Positions 23,004 to 25,284 of a stretch of DNA of 25,284 nucleotides are shown one piece after another. The position numbers and the translations under genes were made by a program. The notes beneath the pieces are model-generated. The model did not search any database, was not told the origin of the DNA, and worked only from the letters and a program-made list of their open reading frames with translations. Within the stretch, counting starts at the first letter, position 1. Each line of letters opens with the position of its first letter. This stretch comes from Bacillota bacterium (GTDB lineage: Bacteria; Bacillota; Bacilli; Bacillales; Bacillaceae_J): the NCBI GenBank assembly GCA_023457235.1, contig JAEWMK010000158.1, forward strand, positions 1 through 25,284, in the 5' to 3' direction.

Positions 23004-24086
23004 ATGGAGACGTTAACGATATCAACTGCATCGAAGACGTATCCTCTATACATTGGTGACCGAATCCGTTTTGAAATTCAATCATTTATTAATGATCTAA
23101 ATATTAATTTTTCAAGCATTTTGATTATTACGGATTCAAATGTCGAACCACTTTTTTTAAATGATATTAAAGCTTCATTGACTGACTTTGAAAACATTTA
23201 TTCCTATGTAGTTCCCGGTGGGGAAGAAGCAAAGTCTTTCTCTGTATTTTATGATCTTTTAACCTATGCCCTTCAGAATGAACTCGATCGAAAATCCCTT
23301 GTGATTGCTTTAGGTGGAGGGGTGATTGGCGACTTAGCAGGATTTGTGGCGGCGACCTATATGAGAGGAATCTCTTTTATTCAAATGCCAACAACCTTGC
23401 TTGCCCACGATAGTTCTGTTGGAGGCAAAGTAGCGATCAACCATCCACTTGGAAAAAATATGATTGGTGCTTTTTATCAGCCTGAAGCTGTACTTTATGA
23501 TACGGATATGTTATTAACCCTGCCAGAGGAACAGTGGCGCTCAGGTTTTGCTGAGGTTATTAAACATGCATTAATTTGGGATAGTGAGTTTTACAATTGG
23601 CTTCGAACTGAAATTCATACATTGGCGGATTTACGCGGTGAAAAACTCCAATATGCTTTGGCCAAAGGAATCTCTGTTAAAGCACAGGTTGTTGAACAGG
23701 ATGAAAAGGAAAGCGGAATTCGTGCCTATTTGAATTTTGGCCACACATTGGCACATGCGATTGAAGCGGGCCTTGGCTATGGCAAAATGAGCCATGGTGA
23801 CGCAGTTGCGATTGGAATGCTGTTTGCTATTAGAGTAAGTGAAGAATATTACGGAATAAATTTAAATCTACCTAAATTTAAAGAGTGGTTTAAACAATAC
23901 AATTTTCCACAAATACCAAAGAAACTAGAGGCAGATCCCCTACTTCAATTAATGAAAAAAGATAAAAAAGCACAAAGCGGTTCTCTAAGAATGGTACTAA
24001 TGAAAACTATCGGTGAGGTTGAAACCGTCAAGGTAGACGATGAATTTATCTTAAAAATCTTAAAAAAGGAATTAGAGGAGGTGTAA
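23004..24086 (+). CDS. aroB: 3-dehydroquinate synthase
   Basis: AroB converts DAHP to 3-dehydroquinate, the second step of the shikimate pathway, with NAD and a divalent metal. The 360-aa product contains the nucleotide-binding LGGGVIGDLAGFVAATYMRG (from about 103) and the metal-binding stretches FAEVIKHALIWD and NFGHTLAHAIEAG, followed by HGDAVAIGM. The open frame extends far into aroC, but ATG 23004 with GAGGAA eight bases upstream gives the usual length. The next gene's Shine-Dalgarno (GGAGGTG) overlaps its last codons. Confidence 0.97.
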   Translation: METLTISTASKTYPLYIGDRIRFEIQSFINDLNINFSSILIITDSNVEPLFLNDIKASLTDFENIYSYVVPGGEEAKSFSVFYDLLTYALQNELDRKSLVIALGGGVIGDLAGFVAATYMRGISFIQMPTTLLAHDSSVGGKVAINHPLGKNMIGAFYQPEAVLYDTDMLLTLPEEQWRSGFAEVIKHALIWDSEFYNWLRTEIHTLADLRGEKLQYALAKGISVKAQVVEQDEKESGIRAYLNFGHTLAHAIEAGLGYGKMSHGDAVAIGMLFAIRVSEEYYGINLNLPKFKEWFKQYNFPQIPKKLEADPLLQLMKKDKKAQSGSLRMVLMKTIGEVETVKVDDEFILKILKKELEEV

Positions 24087-24090
24087 TAGC

Positions 24091-24459
24091 TTGATTCGTG
24101 GTATAAGGGGAGCAATCACAGTAAAAGAAAATGATGCTGATGAAATGGTTGCCAATACAAAAATTCTTCTTGATGAGATGATTAAGAAGAATGAAATCGT
24201 TCCTGAAAATGTGGCACAAGTACTAATATCTACAACAGAAGATTTGGATGCAGTTTTTCCGGCGAGAGCGATGCGTATGCTAGATGGCTGGACTTACGTT
24301 CCTGTCATGTGTATGCGTGAAATTCCAGTTGTGAATTCACTTGAAAAATGTATCCGAATTATGATGACTGTTGAAACGGACATTCCACAGGACCAAATCG
24401 AACATATCTATTTGGAAGGTGCTGTCGTACTAAGACCTGATTTATCGATGAATAAATAA
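24091..24459 (+). CDS. aroH: Chorismate mutase, AroH class
   Basis: AroH turns chorismate into prephenate for phenylalanine and tyrosine synthesis. The 122-aa product is of the trimeric pseudo-alpha/beta-barrel AroH type. It starts MIRGIRGAITV (Arg7 region), has STTEDLDAVFPARAMR (substrate site) and CIRIMMTVETD, and ends with YLEGAVVLRPDL. It starts with TTG 24091, with GGAGGTG at 24077-24083 inside the aroB end, so the two are tightly coupled. It is the last gene before the trp leader. Confidence 0.96.
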   Translation: MIRGIRGAITVKENDADEMVANTKILLDEMIKKNEIVPENVAQVLISTTEDLDAVFPARAMRMLDGWTYVPVMCMREIPVVNSLEKCIRIMMTVETDIPQDQIEHIYLEGAVVLRPDLSMNK

Positions 24460-24472
24460 TTTTTTTAATTTA

Positions 24473-24502
24473 TTGACAATATAAGCAAGTTTGTATTAAG
24501 AT
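24473..24502 (+). promoter_or_regulatory. trp operon promoter
   Basis: A perfect TTGACA (24473-24478) is followed after 18 nt by TAAGAT (24497-24502), with TATTAA at 24494 as an alternative. It lies just after aroH and about 12 nt before the first TRAP triplet, so the transcript would begin right at the TRAP site. Confidence 0.65.
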
Positions 24503-24514
24503 GACATATAAGTT

Positions 24515-24593
24515 TAGTTGAGTTTTAGAGTTGAGTTGAGAATGACAAATCAATTTGTCAAGGGTAGAATGAGTAGAGCAGAGTTGAGACGAG
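24515..24593 (+). promoter_or_regulatory. TRAP binding site of the trp leader (11 triplets, split 5+6)
   Basis: (G/T)AG triplets start at 24515, 24520, 24528 (overlapping TAG at 24526), 24533, 24538, then 24565, 24571, 24576 (overlapping TAG at 24574), 24581, 24586 and 24591. This is 11 in total, matching the 11 subunits of TRAP. Spacers are 2 nt in most cases and 3-5 nt in three. Between triplets 5 and 6 there are 24 nt, of which 18 form a perfect hairpin. If that hairpin is looped out, the spacer shrinks to 6 nt. mtrB, encoding TRAP, is in the same window. Confidence 0.92.
24543..24560 (+). repeat. Perfect hairpin inside the TRAP site
   Basis: TGACAAAT (24543-24550) is the exact reverse complement of ATTTGTCA (24553-24560), with CA between. 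It sits in the gap between the fifth and sixth TRAP triplets. Confidence 0.85.
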
Positions 24594-24598
24594 ATATT

Positions 24599-24792
24599 TA
24601 ACTTTATTCAGCAAAAGTTTCCCGTTTCTATAAGTGGGGAGATGATTGCAAATTAGTGTTCAAATTCAGTAGGGTTTAAACCCTGGCTGAATAAAGTTAA
24701 CGCCTCTGGCGGATGCCTCAGATTTTTAAAGGTAGTTTTTCGAGCAAGCTCGAAAAAATCTGGGCAACAAATACGCCAAGGCGCATTTGATC
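24599..24792 (+). repeat. Repeat family B, copy 3 (194 bp) inside the trp leader
   Basis: It starts TAACTTTATTCAG (24599-24611), 5 nt after the last TRAP triplet, has CTGAATAAAGTTA at about 24688-24700, and ends TTTGATC (24792). It shares with copy 1 the length of 194 bp and an inner TGCAAATTAGT block. The 3' module holds the hairpins TTTTTCGAGC-AA-GCTCGAAAAA and AAATACGCC-AA-GGCGCATTT. One extra base in GGGCAACAAATAC breaks the reading frame that the other two copies share. Confidence 0.92.
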
Positions 24793-24809
24793 TTAAATTT
24801 AAAACCACT

Positions 24810-24867
24810 ACCCTAAGAAATCTATGCCTTTTTTGTACATCAGGCATTTTCTTAGGGTTGTTTTTTT
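24810..24867 (+). terminator. trp attenuator terminator
   Basis: ACCCTAAGAAA (24810-24820) pairs with TTTCTTAGGGT (24848-24858). Above a 3-nt bulge (TCT), ATGCC (24824-24828) pairs with GGCAT (24843-24847). The loop is 14 nt, and TTTTTTT (24861-24867) follows. The 5' edge CTACCCT (24808-24814) is complementary to AGGGTAG (24561-24567) inside the TRAP site, the expected antiterminator. Confidence 0.9.
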
Positions 24868-24887
24868 CTCATCAATTTACTCCTCAT

Positions 24888-24911
24888 TCTCCATTACTAA
24901 AAGAATGGAGA
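24888..24911 (+). promoter_or_regulatory. Hairpin that can sequester the trpE Shine-Dalgarno
   Basis: TCTCCATT (24888-24895) pairs with AATGGAGA (24904-24911) over an 8-nt loop. The right arm contains the start of the trpE Shine-Dalgarno (GGAGAGGTG, 24907-24915). B. subtilis trpE has a comparable sequestering structure that forms when TRAP is bound. Confidence 0.7.
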
Positions 24912-24918
24912 GGTGTTT

Positions 24919-25284
24919 ATGAATAATTATAATTTTTCCTCATTTTGTGAAGATACAAAAGAGTATCTGACTATTCCGATCGTTAAACGATATTTTGTTG
25001 ATACGATTACTCCCATCCAAATTTTTCAAAATTTAAAAGAAGAAGCGAGCTTTCTCTTAGAAAGTATGGATGAAGCATCGCCATGGTCGCGTTATTCCTT
25101 TATCGGTTTAAATCCATTTTTATATGTTGAGGAATGTGAAGGGACATTCTATTTAAAAAATGAGAATAAGGAAACAATAAAGTCGGCAGGGCATTTTCGT
25201 GAAGCATTCCGTCTATGTATGGAAATGCTGAAGGTAAAAACACCGGATGTGTCACTTCCTTTCTGGGGTGGTGCTGTCGGGGTC
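24919..25284 (+). CDS. trpE: Anthranilate synthase component I, 5' part (cut by window end)
   Basis: TrpE with TrpG makes anthranilate from chorismate, the first committed step of tryptophan synthesis. The 122 visible codons run to the edge without a stop. The N-terminal domain has FLLESMDE (the LLES motif that takes part in feedback binding of tryptophan) followed by SPWSRYSFIGLNP, both typical of TrpE. The end FWGGAVGV leads into the conserved GG(A/L)VGY stretch. ATG 24919 is preceded by GGAGAGGTG. The upstream leader shows all the elements of TRAP attenuation. Confidence 0.96.
   Translation, partial: MNNYNFSSFCEDTKEYLTIPIVKRYFVDTITPIQIFQNLKEEASFLLESMDEASPWSRYSFIGLNPFLYVEECEGTFYLKNENKETIKSAGHFREAFRLCMEMLKVKTPDVSLPFWGGAVGV

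Noticed and set aside
24522..24805. Extra pairing GTTTTA (24522-24527) with TAAAAC (24800-24805) as part of the antiterminator
   Set aside because: It would cross the AGGGTAG/CTACCCT helix (pseudoknot order) and is only six AT-rich pairs.
1..25284. CRISPR arrays, prophage, transposase, tRNA or rRNA genes, toxin-antitoxin or defence systems
   Set aside because: I looked for repeat-spacer arrays, transposase motifs and such gene sets and saw none. The coding content is syntenic core genome.

Overview
The window reads as chromosomal DNA of a low-GC, endospore-forming, flagellated Bacillaceae species. The evidence is an unbroken run of genes in the same order as the Bacillus subtilis prsW-to-trpE region: spore genes (sleB, ypeB, yphA/seaA, spoVIF, spoIVA), a PilZ flagellar brake protein, CheR, heptaprenyl (MK-7 type) quinone genes, and TRAP (mtrB) with a TRAP-regulated trp leader. 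Gene content is close to B. subtilis but not identical: plsC sits next to cmk and spoVIF sits behind gpsA, so a relative such as Neobacillus, Cytobacillus or a Bacillus species of that type is likely. I cannot name the species.

Layout. 1-81 is the 3' end of a gene cut by the edge (asparaginase-like tail). 179-874 is prsW, then the spore cortex lytic pair sleB-ypeB (987-3203), motI/ypfA and ypfB (3288-4176), cmk-plsC (4270-5524), an S1-domain protein ypfD (5633-6766) and fni (6784-7842). A 620-bp intergenic stretch follows with two different repeats flanking a small reverse-strand gene, ypzI (8031-8162). Next come the coupled membrane genes yphA-seaA-capping subunit (8464-10141), der-gpsA (10279-12642), spoVIF, a possible small sigma-K RNA, a second copy of the first repeat, yphE-yphF, spoIVA, a second copy of the other repeat, hbs, mtrA-mtrB, hepS-menG-hepT, ndk, cheR, aroC-aroB-aroH, and finally the trp leader and the first 122 codons of trpE.

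How the parts fit together. The hepS-menG-hepT block makes menaquinone. aroC-aroB-aroH feeds chorismate and prephenate, and trpE starts tryptophan synthesis. mtrB encodes TRAP, the RNA-binding sensor of tryptophan, and its apparent target is in the same window at 24515-24593. That target holds exactly 11 (G/T)AG triplets, split 5+6 by a small perfect hairpin. A 194-bp repeat element is inserted between the TRAP site and the terminator, inside what would be the loop of the antiterminator.

Most coding content is ordinary core genome. The unusual signals are in the non-coding parts: (i) the trp leader architecture; (ii) a structured repeat family (copies at 8183-8376, 16030-16161, 24599-24792), every copy of which points the same way as the gene downstream of it; (iii) a 150-bp repeat (7881-8030, 13122-13271), both copies of which start right behind a terminator; (iv) a perfect 17-bp inverted repeat followed by a T run inside the coding sequence of fni; (v) a sigma-K-type promoter with a terminator about 80 nt downstream and no convincing ORF between; (vi) a terminator-like hairpin in the der leader.
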